The translations under genes and the position numbers were made by a program. From Candidatus Hermodarchaeota archaeon (GTDB lineage Archaea > Asgardarchaeota > Hermodarchaeia > Hermodarchaeales > Hermodarchaeaceae), in contig JAEOSV010000278.1 in assembly GCA_016840185.1 (NCBI GenBank), positions 1-15,862 on the forward strand: a DNA stretch of 15,862 nucleotides, written 5' to 3'. A model generated the notes under the pieces. The model did no database searches. It saw only the letters and a list, made by a program, of their open reading frames with translations, and had not been told where the DNA came from. The first letter of the stretch is position 1, and each line of letters opens with the position of its first letter. Positions 7,366 to 15,705 of this stretch are shown piece by piece.

Positions 7366-8268
7366 GTGGATGAAGTCGATAAAGGTTTACTCACTGATCT
7401 CTCGGATAACTGTCGAACCACTTATCGAGAACTCGCCATCAAATACAACATCTCCTCCAGCGCCATTAAGAAACGCGTGAAAAAGCTCGAGGATACTGGA
7501 ATCATCGCCGGTTATCGATTGCTACTTACGCCGGAAATGGCTGGTGTGAATTTTCTCTTCGGCATGCTTTCTACTGATGGTTCCCAAGATGAAGCTGCGT
7601 TCGTTTTAACCCTAGGTGGTAATGAAAAGATCATTGCGGCGGCGTCGTACACTGGTGGACATTATGCACTCATTGCTGAATATCGTGACTCCCAGGACCT
7701 CTGGGAAATCGGTGCGTTTCTCCGAACCTTCGACTGTGTTCATAATATCGAAACTCACCAACTGCTTTATCCCAAAGGCAAATCTATGGAGTTCTCAAAA
7801 CTCCATCTTCGTGTCATGAAGACCCTTATCGAAGATCCACGCATGTCCATCGTTGACATTGCTAGACGATCCAAATTGACAGCTCGGCGAGTGCGTAAAC
7901 TTGTCAATGAACTCATCGAGGGGCAAGCCGTGAGGTTCACTGCATATTACGAGTTAGCCGCGGCTGGAAGTATCCCCTTCTTGATGCGAATTTCTTGGGA
8001 TGAACACGCTACTGACCATCAAGCTATTGCCGCTTGGTTGAACAAGACCTTCGCGGGCTCCCTTTGGGAGACCTACATTTCTGTCGAAGCTCCAATTATG
8101 ATAAGTCTCCTTACAGGCGAAAATCTGAACGAAGTGGATAATATTGCCCGAACAACCCGACGTCATGAACATATCCCGACGGTCACGGTTCAGATATCAA
8201 AACATCATCAATATTTCAGTGGCCTACGCACCCAAGTGTTAAAACGACTCATCAAAGAAGTCGAATAA
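7366..8268 (+). CDS. Tandem Lrp/AsnC-like transcriptional regulator
   Basis: A 300-residue protein starting with GTG; GGTGAT lies 5 nt upstream and supports the start. It consists of two Lrp-like halves. Half one has a winged helix-turn-helix (residues 5-50: TTYRELAIKYNISSSAIKKR and KLEDTGII) followed by an effector-type alpha/beta segment to about 135. Half two repeats the layout with a second helix-turn-helix (146-190: MSIVDIARRSKLTARRVRK) and a second alpha/beta segment. Lrp/AsnC proteins normally have one HTH and one RAM domain in about 150 residues and act as dimers or octamers, so this protein is a covalent double unit. Lrp-type two-domain proteins also include siroheme decarboxylases (AhbA/AhbB), but the intact recognition helices favour DNA binding. 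Its position directly behind the sugar dehydrogenase suggests it may control that gene or itself; this is inference. Confidence 0.85.
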   Translation: MDEVDKGLLTDLSDNCRTTYRELAIKYNISSSAIKKRVKKLEDTGIIAGYRLLLTPEMAGVNFLFGMLSTDGSQDEAAFVLTLGGNEKIIAAASYTGGHYALIAEYRDSQDLWEIGAFLRTFDCVHNIETHQLLYPKGKSMEFSKLHLRVMKTLIEDPRMSIVDIARRSKLTARRVRKLVNELIEGQAVRFTAYYELAAAGSIPFLMRISWDEHATDHQAIAAWLNKTFAGSLWETYISVEAPIMISLLTGENLNEVDNIARTTRRHEHIPTVTVQISKHHQYFSGLRTQVLKRLIKEVE

Positions 8269-8298
8269 TCAGCCACACAACCATCGAAGCTTTCAGGA

Positions 8299-8306
8299 TT
8301 TATAAG
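8299..8306 (+). promoter_or_regulatory. Upstream candidate TATA box in the TFB leader region
   Basis: TTTATAAG is a good archaeal TATA match, preceded by purines (CAGGA). It would start transcription near 8327, producing a leader of about 60 nt for TFB. It is the weaker of two candidates because a second TATA lies closer to the gene. Confidence 0.4.
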
Positions 8307-8342
8307 CGGAAATTGATGTTTTTGGTGCTATTATTGCGGAGT

Positions 8343-8350
8343 TATAAAAA
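8343..8350 (+). promoter_or_regulatory. TATA box immediately upstream of TFB
   Basis: TTATAAAA preceded by GCGGAG is a near-ideal archaeal TATA with a purine-rich BRE. Expected transcription start is around 8370-8375, which lies downstream of the TTG at 8365. That rules against this TTG and supports translation from TTG 8389 with its GAGGT. Confidence 0.55.
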
Positions 8351-8388
8351 GACGCTTACGCCTCTTGGAGTATGAGGTTAAAGGCTTC

Positions 8389-9312
8389 TTGACTGTAGAA
8401 TATTCGAAAAACACAGTCACCACCAAACATTCCGATGTGACCCGCTGTCAAGACTGTGGATCACAAGATATTGTGCATGATCCCCAACGTGGTGAGCTCA
8501 TTTGTACCGAATGTGGAGTAGTTCTCTCCGAGGCTATGATTGATCATCGTGCCGGTGTTCGTGCATTCACACCAGAAGAAAAAGCTAAACGAAGCACAAA
8601 CGGTTTACCACTTTCACAAATGCTCCCTGATTTTGGTTTATCAACGAAAGTGTCCACCCGGTTTAACGGAAATGGTGTTTCTCCTGAACGAGCTGGTCGC
8701 ATAGAACGGATTATGCGTTGGAACTCCCGATCAACTTGGCGTCGACGAAACTTCACGATTGCATTCACAGAAATTCGGCGAATGGCAGAAAAGTTGAGTG
8801 TCCCCGGTCACATTCGTGAAACCGCGGCAATCTATTACCGAAAAGCATACAAGCATGATTTGCTCCGCGGGCACAGTATCAAAGCAATGGTAGCTGCCTG
8901 TGTGTTTGCTTCTGCGAAAACGTGCGGTTTTCCGCTTACGTTGGATAGTGTGTTGAAAACGTCTGCTGAAGAAGAACGTGTGATTAAACGGTGTTATGTT
9001 CTTTTAGTGAAAACACTGGACCTAAAGCCCAAGCGTCAGAATCTGGCTGCAATCGTCCCGCGGTTCGCTAACGCCCTGGGGTTGTCTGCTCCTGTTGAAC
9101 AAAGGGCTATTGAAATCCTTGGTATTACTGCTCAAAAACTTCAGCTCTCCGGCAAAGATCCCAAAGGATATGTTGCTGCTGCAATCTATCTTGCCGCTAA
9201 GCAACTTGGTGAAACCCGATCACAACAAGCTGTTGCAACTGCCTTAGGAATCACTGAAGTTACACTCCGCTCAAGGCAACGCGAAATCGCGAAAATCATC
9301 CAGTTCACTTAA
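8389..9312 (+). CDS. tfb: Transcription initiation factor B (TFB, TFIIB homologue)
   Basis: TFB bridges the TBP-TATA complex and RNA polymerase at archaeal promoters. The start is taken as TTG 8389 (307 aa): GAGGT at 8374-8378 lies 10 nt upstream, and the TATA box at 8343 would place the transcript start after the longer TTG 8365 frame opens. Domains in order are an N-terminal zinc ribbon with C20/C23 and C39/C42 (CQDCG and CTECG), the B-reader/linker (HRAGVRAFTPEEKAKR and LSQMLPDFGLSTKV), cyclin repeat 1 (about 108-200) and cyclin repeat 2 (about 205-305). The recognition HTH at the C-terminus (SQQAVATALGITEVTLRSR) contacts the BRE. All functional parts appear intact. TFB is often present in several copies in archaea, so whether this is the main or an alternative factor cannot be told. 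It is preceded by two TATA candidates 44 bp apart. Confidence 0.95.
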   Translation: MTVEYSKNTVTTKHSDVTRCQDCGSQDIVHDPQRGELICTECGVVLSEAMIDHRAGVRAFTPEEKAKRSTNGLPLSQMLPDFGLSTKVSTRFNGNGVSPERAGRIERIMRWNSRSTWRRRNFTIAFTEIRRMAEKLSVPGHIRETAAIYYRKAYKHDLLRGHSIKAMVAACVFASAKTCGFPLTLDSVLKTSAEEERVIKRCYVLLVKTLDLKPKRQNLAAIVPRFANALGLSAPVEQRAIEILGITAQKLQLSGKDPKGYVAAAIYLAAKQLGETRSQQAVATALGITEVTLRSRQREIAKIIQFT

Positions 9313-9326
9313 CCACACATCAAAAC

Positions 9327-9331
9327 TTTTT
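9327..9331 (+). terminator. T-run downstream of TFB
   Basis: A TTTTT run 15 nt after the TFB stop codon. Archaeal RNA polymerase can terminate at such U-tracts without a hairpin. It separates TFB from the following promoter. Confidence 0.4.
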
Positions 9332-9363
9332 ACCGCTTTGATTGGTCGTGTCGCCGGCAAGTC

Positions 9364-9370
9364 TTTAAAA
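9364..9370 (+). promoter_or_regulatory. Candidate TATA box for the acyl-CoA synthetase gene
   Basis: TTTAAAA lies between the TFB terminator-like T-run and the next gene. Transcription would begin near 9392, inside the longer TTG-initiated frame that starts at 9338, supporting the shorter start at 9446. Confidence 0.4.
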
Positions 9371-9445
9371 CATCAGAGGTTATTGCAGTTCAATGGATGC
9401 CCAACTTCTGGGAATCTGCTGCCCTTCGGTTCTGTGGTGTCTTGC

Positions 9446-10813
9446 GTGTCACACACATCTTTGAACACACTTTTTCAACCTCAGTCCATTGCGGTGATTG
9501 GAGCAACTGATAAAGCTGAGCGAATTGGGCATCAAGTTGTGCGGAGTTTGATTCTTGGAGGTTTTCGGGGTTCGATTTATCCAATCAATCCACGACTCAA
9601 GATGGTCCTTGATTTTCCTGTTTATCGTTCAGTTGAAGCTGTACCTGGTGAAATTGACTTAGCAATTATTGTTTTACGAAAGGATCGCGTGCTTGATGCG
9701 GTTGATGCGTGTGGACGTAATGGTGTCAATTCCATTATTGTAATGAGCTCGGGTTTTAGTGAACTAGGGGACCAAACCACCGAAGAAGAACTTGGTAGCC
9801 GAGTGAAAAAATATGGCATAAGAATGTTGGGACCAAACTGTGCAGGGTTTGCAGCAACAACAGAGCACATTTATGCGAGCTTTGAAAACAGGTTACAACC
9901 TGGACACTTGGCTTTTCTATCTCAAAGTGGTGCAATGTGTGCAGTCATACTGGCAATGGCACGTGCTGTAGGTCTCGGATTTAGTATGTTTGTTAGTTAT
10001 GGTAATGCAACCGATATTGGTCCTGAAGAAATTCTTGACTATCTCGGTGCACATGCACCTTCCAAAATAGTCGGCTGTTATCTTGAGGGCATCCAAAATG
10101 CAAGACAATTCCTTTCAATAGCACAAACCATAACACCACACAAACCTTTGGTCGTCCTCAAACCTGGAGAAACACAGGCAGCTTCTCAAGCCATTCAATC
10201 ACACACGGGTGCTATGGCAGGCACACAGGCGGTGTATAAAGGGGCTTTTCGACAGGCTGGAATCCTACACGCTTCCACACTTGACGAATTTGTGGATGTT
10301 TGTCTTATTTTATCGACACAACAACTTCCTCGAGGAAATCGAGTTGGAATTATTACGAATAGTGGGGGTCCTGGTGTTCTTGCTGTGGACGCTTGTACTC
10401 GATCAAATCTCGAAGTTTTCCCCTATCCTTCTCCTTTAGTAAAGGAATTTTCAACATTCTTACCTCCAGTATGTCCAATGATGAACCCCGTGGATCTTGG
10501 GCCAGAAGGATCACCAGCAACCTATCAACGGGTCACGGAAATTCTCCTCAAGCATCCGGATATTGATATGGTGCTTGTCTTGTGTGTTCCCACGGCGTTT
10601 TCTGATATTCAAGCGATATCGGAGGGTGTCGTACGAGCTCAAAAAAGCAATCCACAAAAACCCCTTGTTACGTGTTGGTTAGCTGAAGATATTATTGAGA
10701 CAGGGATTCCTACTCTCACAGAGGCAGGTATCCCAAATTTTATCACACCACAACGAGCTGCTAATGCTCTCAAATTCCTTAACCAACGAGCCGAATGGCT
10801 TCGTTCCCGATAA
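9446..10813 (+). CDS. Acyl-CoA (acetyl-CoA) synthetase, ADP-forming, alpha subunit
   Basis: The alpha subunit binds CoA and carries the phosphorylated histidine when acyl-CoA is converted to acid with ATP formation, an energy-conserving step of peptide and sugar fermentation in archaea. The longest frame opens at TTG 9338, but its first 36 residues do not resemble the family. GTG 9446 has GGTG 6 nt upstream and yields MSHTSLNTLFQPQSIAVIGAT, where family members usually begin, giving 455 residues, close to the usual separate alpha subunit. Features are the CoA-binding Rossmann domain (SIAVIGAT, then IYPINP), AFLSQSGAM in the SucD-like part, and the catalytic His253 in QSHTGAMAG. A SucC/D-like third domain (VGIITNSGGPGVL) completes the chain. 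The ATP-grasp beta subunit is neither fused nor adjacent, so it must be encoded elsewhere. Acetate versus branched or aryl acids as substrate cannot be decided. Confidence 0.9.
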   Translation: MSHTSLNTLFQPQSIAVIGATDKAERIGHQVVRSLILGGFRGSIYPINPRLKMVLDFPVYRSVEAVPGEIDLAIIVLRKDRVLDAVDACGRNGVNSIIVMSSGFSELGDQTTEEELGSRVKKYGIRMLGPNCAGFAATTEHIYASFENRLQPGHLAFLSQSGAMCAVILAMARAVGLGFSMFVSYGNATDIGPEEILDYLGAHAPSKIVGCYLEGIQNARQFLSIAQTITPHKPLVVLKPGETQAASQAIQSHTGAMAGTQAVYKGAFRQAGILHASTLDEFVDVCLILSTQQLPRGNRVGIITNSGGPGVLAVDACTRSNLEVFPYPSPLVKEFSTFLPPVCPMMNPVDLGPEGSPATYQRVTEILLKHPDIDMVLVLCVPTAFSDIQAISEGVVRAQKSNPQKPLVTCWLAEDIIETGIPTLTEAGIPNFITPQRAANALKFLNQRAEWLRSR

Positions 10814-10887
10814 TACAAGTTATCTACTAGCATGCCCACAAAACTAAAAACTGAAAGTGTAGTCGAAGAAAACGGAGAGTTCCTTTA

Positions 10888-12687
10888 ATGCGAGTCGCGG
10901 TGTTAGATCCACGTGCCTGTAACCCAGCCAAGTGTACAAAGGAATGCCAACGATTTTGCCCTCCCCAACGGATGGGAGACGAAGTTGTTATATTTGAAGC
11001 TAAAAAAGATGCTCAACCACGTATTGTTGAAATACTGTGCACTGGATGTGGAATATGTACCCGGAAATGCCCTTTCGGAGCTTTGCGTATTATAAATCTC
11101 GCAGACGAACTTGAAACTGACACTTCACATCGATATGGACCCAATAGCTTCAAACTCTTTCGATTGCCAATTCCCGCCCCAGGGTCAGTAACTGGGCTTG
11201 TGGGCGCTAATGGGACGGGAAAATCAACAGCTCTTCAAATTCTTGCATTGCAACTACAACCGAATCTAGGGAACTTCGAAAATCCCCCTGACTGGTCTGA
11301 AATTATCCTTCATTATCGGGGGTCCGGTTTACAACCTTATTTCGAAAAAGCCTCAAAGGGCGAGCTCTCCGTGGCTTACAAACCTCAAATTGTGACCTCA
11401 ATACCTGACGCTTACAAAGGATCTGTTCGGTCTCTCCTTGAATCTACCGATGAACGTGGCGATCTTTCAACCCTTATCGAACAGCTAGAACTCAAAGGCG
11501 TATTGCATCGCGATGTAGCAGTTCTCAGTGGTGGTGAGCTTCAACGAGTCGCTATTGCTGCTGTAATGTCTCGAGATGCGGACGTGTACCTCATTGATGA
11601 ACCCACTTCATATCTTGATGTGTACCAGAGAGTGCGAACCGCTCGAGCAATCCGGTCATTAGCCTTGGAAGGAAAAATGGTTATCAGCGTTGTTCATGAC
11701 CTAGCTGTGGCTGATTATATTTCCGACTACGTCTGTATCTTCTACGGTGAACCGGGTGCTTATGGAATAGTATCAAACCCACATGGCGTCCGGGAAGGTA
11801 TTAACATCTACCTCAATGGATATTTACCCGATAGCAACGTTCGGTTTCGAAACGAAGAAATTCGATTTGATACTCGACCTCCTGACGAAGAGTTCTGGAC
11901 CTCAGTTGAACTACTCCTCGAATATGATGCCATGGTAAAACGCTTCGAAGACTTTTCACTTCAAGTTATGCCTGGACAAGTCCATCAAGGCGAAGTAATC
12001 GGAGTGCTGGGACCAAACGGAATTGGAAAGACGACTTTTGTCCGCCTGCTCGCACAAGATTTAGAACCTGATGAGGGGGCGATCCCTGAAACGGACATCA
12101 AGGTTAGTTATAAACCTCAATATCTTAGTGCAGAAGGTGAGAACACCGTCATTGAAGCACTTCAAGAAGCTGGTGGTGCTTCTGTTCTAACCAGTATTTT
12201 TCGATCAGAAGTCATCCGCCCTTTATCGCTTGATAAACTGGAAGATCGTATCATCAATGAGCTAAGTGGTGGTGAGCTTCAACGTGCTGCAATCGCTGCC
12301 TGTCTAGCACGACCCGCCGACCTCTTTCTTCTTGACGAGCCTTCGGCATTTCTAGATATTGAACAACGGTTGGCTGCGGCAAAGGTGATTCGATCCATTG
12401 TACACGATAAAGGAAAAGCCGCCTTTGTTGTCGAACACGATATGGTGACAATTTCGGCCTTCGCCGACACCATCTCAGTCTTTTCCGGTCAGCCCGGTGA
12501 AACAGGATTTTGTCAATCTCCCGTGGACCTGAGATTGGGCATGAATACGTTCCTTAAGGATATGCGGGTAACTTTCCGCCGTGATCATGCAACCGGACGG
12601 CCAAGAGTGAATAAAGAGGATAGCCGATTAGACCGAGAGCAGAAACAACGCGGTGAGTATTACTACATCAACACTGATGTGGAGTGA
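10888..12687 (+). CDS. ABCE1/RLI ribosome-recycling ATPase
   Basis: ABCE1 splits ribosomes into subunits after termination, together with the archaeal release factor and Pelota. The ATG has GGAG 10 nt upstream; the 599-residue length is normal. The N-terminus carries two [4Fe-4S] clusters with cysteines C11, C16, C20, C24 and C51, C54, C57, C61. NBD1 starts with the conserved YGPNSFKLFRLP and has Walker A GANGTGKST (106-114), signature LSGGELQR (213-220) and Walker B with D237/E238. NBD2 has Walker A GPNGIGKTT (375-383), signature LSGGELQR (459-466) and Walker B with D483/E484. Switch histidines are visible in VVHDL and VVEHDM. Every catalytic element is present. The C-terminal tail is charged. 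It lies 74 nt after the acyl-CoA synthetase gene and could be transcribed with it. Its stop codon directly abuts the stop of the converging DUF89 gene. Confidence 0.97.
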   Translation: MRVAVLDPRACNPAKCTKECQRFCPPQRMGDEVVIFEAKKDAQPRIVEILCTGCGICTRKCPFGALRIINLADELETDTSHRYGPNSFKLFRLPIPAPGSVTGLVGANGTGKSTALQILALQLQPNLGNFENPPDWSEIILHYRGSGLQPYFEKASKGELSVAYKPQIVTSIPDAYKGSVRSLLESTDERGDLSTLIEQLELKGVLHRDVAVLSGGELQRVAIAAVMSRDADVYLIDEPTSYLDVYQRVRTARAIRSLALEGKMVISVVHDLAVADYISDYVCIFYGEPGAYGIVSNPHGVREGINIYLNGYLPDSNVRFRNEEIRFDTRPPDEEFWTSVELLLEYDAMVKRFEDFSLQVMPGQVHQGEVIGVLGPNGIGKTTFVRLLAQDLEPDEGAIPETDIKVSYKPQYLSAEGENTVIEALQEAGGASVLTSIFRSEVIRPLSLDKLEDRIINELSGGELQRAAIAACLARPADLFLLDEPSAFLDIEQRLAAAKVIRSIVHDKGKAAFVVEHDMVTISAFADTISVFSGQPGETGFCQSPVDLRLGMNTFLKDMRVTFRRDHATGRPRVNKEDSRLDREQKQRGEYYYINTDVE

Positions 12688-13644
12688 TCATTTCTCTACT
12701 TTCATCTTTTGAAGTGGACCTAGAGGTCCTTTATGGTCAATCAGGACCTTGACAACGTTTTGATCTTTGGCGACGTGAAGAGAACGGGCTACAGGTAGGC
12801 ATTTCGTTCGGAGGAGATGTGCAGTAGGTTTGGGCAATATGAATTCGGGTAGAGTTTCATGATGTCCCATTCCTTTCGCAATGACCAAGTCAACCTCGGA
12901 AAACTGATTGAGAAATGCCTCCGAACACCACTGGGGGAGAACTCCGACTGCACCACCCCCCGTAGTTATGATTTCTGCATTTTCAGATAATCCTGCAGCC
13001 TTGGCATCTTCAAGCATGGCATCATTGAGAACAGGTGATCCTTTTACGACGACGGTTACGTGAGAACCCAGTTCACGAAGTGCTTCAATGAGCAATCGAT
13101 CAAACACTACCTCTCCCGCATTGTCAGTCAAATAGAGGGTGCGCTGAGCCTTTTGGGCTAACTGGAAAAGTTTTGGGATTTCATCGATGGCTAGCTCGCT
13201 TTCGGCTTGTGAAATTAATTTTGGTAAGTTGTCCCAAGGAATTTCATGACCTGCTACTCCGTATTCGATGACATTCCCAAGAGAGGCTGCAATGCATGCG
13301 CGACGAAATCGTTGTTTTAAATCCGCTGGTTTTTTCACGAAGGTCTCTAGAGGTGGAATTAATTGCAACGCTGCTTCATTTGATTTCTGTTTTAATTCTG
13401 CATATGGGTCGGGGCATCCAGTTATTCGTTGGATCACATGATCGCGACGGGTTCCGACATAAGCTGGGATTTTTTCGAGTCGCCCACCTTCGGTAAGTGA
13501 GAAGTTTAGGATTCCCACAACCTCAGTCAGTGCCTTTTGTTGAAGTGTCAAATCCGAAGTGGCTAATTGGACTTCTTGAAACCCCCGTGAGATTAAGCAG
13601 GTGATGCATTGTGCTTCCATTTGCACTGGATTCAAACCTCCCAT
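12688..13644 (-). CDS. DUF89/ARMT1-like metal-dependent phosphatase
   Basis: The frame runs to TTG 13701, but that codon lies in the T-run after the tRNA and upstream of a TATA-like element. ATG 13644 with GGAG 5 nt upstream is preferred (318 aa); GTG 13626, 9 nt after GGAGGT, is a close alternative. The N-terminal Cys pair (QC13ITC16L) is typical of archaeal DUF89 proteins. The core shows YLTDNAGEVVFDR (D174, N175), VVKGSPVLNDAM (D208) and DLVIAKGMGHHETL (D252), the Asp/Asn metal site of the family. Characterised DUF89 proteins are Mn/Co/Ni-dependent phosphatases acting on sugar phosphates or related damaged metabolites, hence a metabolite-repair or house-cleaning role is likely; the human member ARMT1 was also reported as a carboxyl methyltransferase. 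Cytoplasmic. It converges on ABCE1 with no spacer. Confidence 0.88.
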   Translation of the reverse strand: MGGLNPVQMEAQCITCLISRGFQEVQLATSDLTLQQKALTEVVGILNFSLTEGGRLEKIPAYVGTRRDHVIQRITGCPDPYAELKQKSNEAALQLIPPLETFVKKPADLKQRFRRACIAASLGNVIEYGVAGHEIPWDNLPKLISQAESELAIDEIPKLFQLAQKAQRTLYLTDNAGEVVFDRLLIEALRELGSHVTVVVKGSPVLNDAMLEDAKAAGLSENAEIITTGGGAVGVLPQWCSEAFLNQFSEVDLVIAKGMGHHETLPEFILPKPTAHLLRTKCLPVARSLHVAKDQNVVKVLIDHKGPLGPLQKMKVEK

Positions 13645-13671
13645 TGATACTCCGTTCCTAGTTGGAGAGAG

Positions 13672-13679
13672 CTTTAAGC
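13672..13679 (-). promoter_or_regulatory. Candidate TATA box for the DUF89 gene
   Basis: GCTTAAAG on the minus strand, centred about 32 nt before the ATG at 13644. Transcription would begin a few bases upstream of this ATG. The element lies downstream of the long-frame TTG at 13701, which argues against that start. Confidence 0.35.
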
Positions 13680-13699
13680 GTTGTAGATACGCCAGGTAC

Positions 13700-13705
13700 A
13701 AAAAA
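13700..13705 (-). terminator. T-run terminating tRNA-Arg transcription
   Basis: Six T residues on the minus strand, about 20 nt beyond the tRNA 3' end. A poly-U tract in this position is the usual archaeal intrinsic terminator for a short RNA gene. Confidence 0.5.
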
Positions 13706-13725
13706 TCTGGGTGAGTGTATTGTAG

Positions 13726-13800
13726 CGGGCCCTCCGCGATTTGAACGCGGGATCTACAGGTCCGGAACCTGTCGCCCTATCCATACTAGGCCAAGGGCCC
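13726..13800 (-). tRNA. tRNA-Arg (anticodon CCG)
   Basis: The 75-nt minus-strand sequence folds into a complete cloverleaf. The acceptor stem is GGGCCCT/AGGGCCC (7 pairs); the D stem is GCCT/GGGC with GG in the loop; the anticodon stem is ACAGG/CCTGT with loop TTCCGGA, giving anticodon CCG at 13763-13765 (reads CGG). The variable region is AGATC, the T stem CCGCG/CGCGG with loop TTCAAAT, and the discriminator base G. The 3' CCA is not encoded and there is no intron at the canonical position 37/38. The only non-Watson-Crick pair is one U-G in the D stem. Confidence 0.95.
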
Positions 13801-13828
13801 TCAGAATTTATTATTCGAAGGCTTTGTC

Positions 13829-13836
13829 ATATTAAG
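13829..13836 (-). promoter_or_regulatory. Candidate TATA box for tRNA-Arg
   Basis: CTTAATAT on the minus strand, centred about 32 nt before the tRNA 5' end, the distance expected for an archaeal tRNA promoter with a short 5' leader. Confidence 0.35.
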
Positions 13837-13921
13837 AGCTTTAGTATCGTTTTGAAAGAAATAGTGCGAATGGATAGAGCTTTAATCATTATACCTAGGA
13901 TGATATTGCGGTGTTCACAGC

Positions 13922-15025
<1,104 letters not shown>

Positions 15026-15042
15026 TTTTTGTATCTAATTTT
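15026..15042 (+). terminator. T-rich terminator after the M24 gene
   Basis: TTTTT directly follows the stop codon, then TTTT at 15039-15042. Such closely spaced T-runs are typical of archaeal hairpin-free termination. Confidence 0.45.
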
Positions 15043-15074
15043 CACTCAAAATCATCACATACCGATATTGTGAC

Positions 15075-15100
15075 GAGAAAACGTTATAACGACTTTTCTC
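15075..15100 (+). repeat. 26-bp imperfect palindrome centred on a TATA-like core
   Basis: A perfect 10-bp palindrome CGTTATAACG (15082-15091) is flanked by GAGAAAA (15075-15081) and its complement TTTTCTC (15094-15100), with a 2-nt offset (AC). It lies in the 131-nt spacer between the M24 gene and the small unknown gene. It could be an operator overlapping a TATA element of the downstream gene (ATG 15157, about 70 nt away), or an RNA hairpin. The symmetry is seen directly; the role is inferred. Confidence 0.5.
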
Positions 15101-15156
15101 AATACTTCTTCTAGACACAGAGTATTCTTTATCTCCATCCTACAAGGTTGAAGTCC

Positions 15157-15660
15157 ATGTCATATGAAAAAGAAGTTCGTGACCACCGAAAAATCATCGA
15201 GAAACTTCTTCAAGACTGTAACAAAACCTTAGAGCATCCACCGAATGTCATCGGTCAAAATAATTTGATAGTTTTAAAGGCGATTCTAGAAAAAGCACTC
15301 ATGGTTGCCGATGAAGCACTTCGGGCTGCGACTCTCCAACCCAATGAAGTGGAATCAATTTTAGATCGGTTCTCACAAAATTCCGATCAATATGGCACGA
15401 ATCCAGCCTTGGATGAGGTCGATGCCATGAAACGGGAAATTGAACGATTCTCACGTGCTGTGGATATACTCACGGCGATGCGTAAACGGCGGGATCTCTC
15501 TCATCGGCTTGTAGGCCACGATCCACGATTAATGGGTCCCTGGGCACGTTGGATTCGAACCTTGGAATCCTATAAAATCAATCAAGATCTCAGCCCCAAA
15601 CACCGCGAAGGTCTGCTCCAAGATATTGATGAATGGCGAAGCATCCTCGCTGGAACCTAA
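15157..15660 (+). CDS. Small helical protein of unknown function, 167 aa
   Basis: The frame can begin at TTG 15148, but AGGT at 15145-15148 is 8 nt from ATG 15157, which is preferred. The sequence is charged and almost entirely helical by eye: a first helix pair (residues 1-60), a linker with NPNEVES-like polar content, a long amphipathic helix around 90-118 (DAMKREIERFSRAVDILTAM), then RKRRDLSHRLVGHDPRLMG and a tryptophan-rich region (WARWIRTLES) before the C-terminal helix. There is no cysteine pair, signal peptide or membrane helix. A cytoplasmic helical-bundle adaptor or regulator would fit, but no family is recognised. The palindrome at 15075-15100 lies in its upstream spacer, and the T-rich tract after its stop ends the unit before the transposon-like end. 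Confidence 0.75.
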   Translation: MSYEKEVRDHRKIIEKLLQDCNKTLEHPPNVIGQNNLIVLKAILEKALMVADEALRAATLQPNEVESILDRFSQNSDQYGTNPALDEVDAMKREIERFSRAVDILTAMRKRRDLSHRLVGHDPRLMGPWARWIRTLESYKINQDLSPKHREGLLQDIDEWRSILAGT

Positions 15661-15667
15661 ACTCCAA

Positions 15668-15680
15668 TTTTTTCTTTTTT
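15668..15680 (+). terminator. Double T-run after the 167-aa gene
   Basis: TTTTTTCTTTTTT begins 7 nt after the stop codon, a strong archaeal U-tract terminator. It also marks the last host sequence before the GC-rich transposon-like end. Confidence 0.55.
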
Positions 15681-15705
15681 GCCCTCTCTATATTGAGAAG
15701 CTTGC

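Noticed and set aside
9338..9445. A 36-residue N-terminal extension of the acyl-CoA synthetase frame from TTG 9338
   Set aside because: It precedes the GGTG/GTG start at 9446, overlaps the TATA candidate at 9364, and the family begins at the LNTLFQPQSIAVIG segment.
12685..12690. TGATCA palindrome formed by the two abutting stop codons of ABCE1 and DUF89
   Set aside because: Any TGA stop meeting another TGA stop in convergent orientation creates this hexamer; it is not evidence of a binding site.
13645..13701. N-terminal extension of the DUF89 frame to TTG 13701
   Set aside because: The TTG lies in the T-run behind the tRNA and upstream of the TATA-like element; ATG 13644 has its own GGAG.
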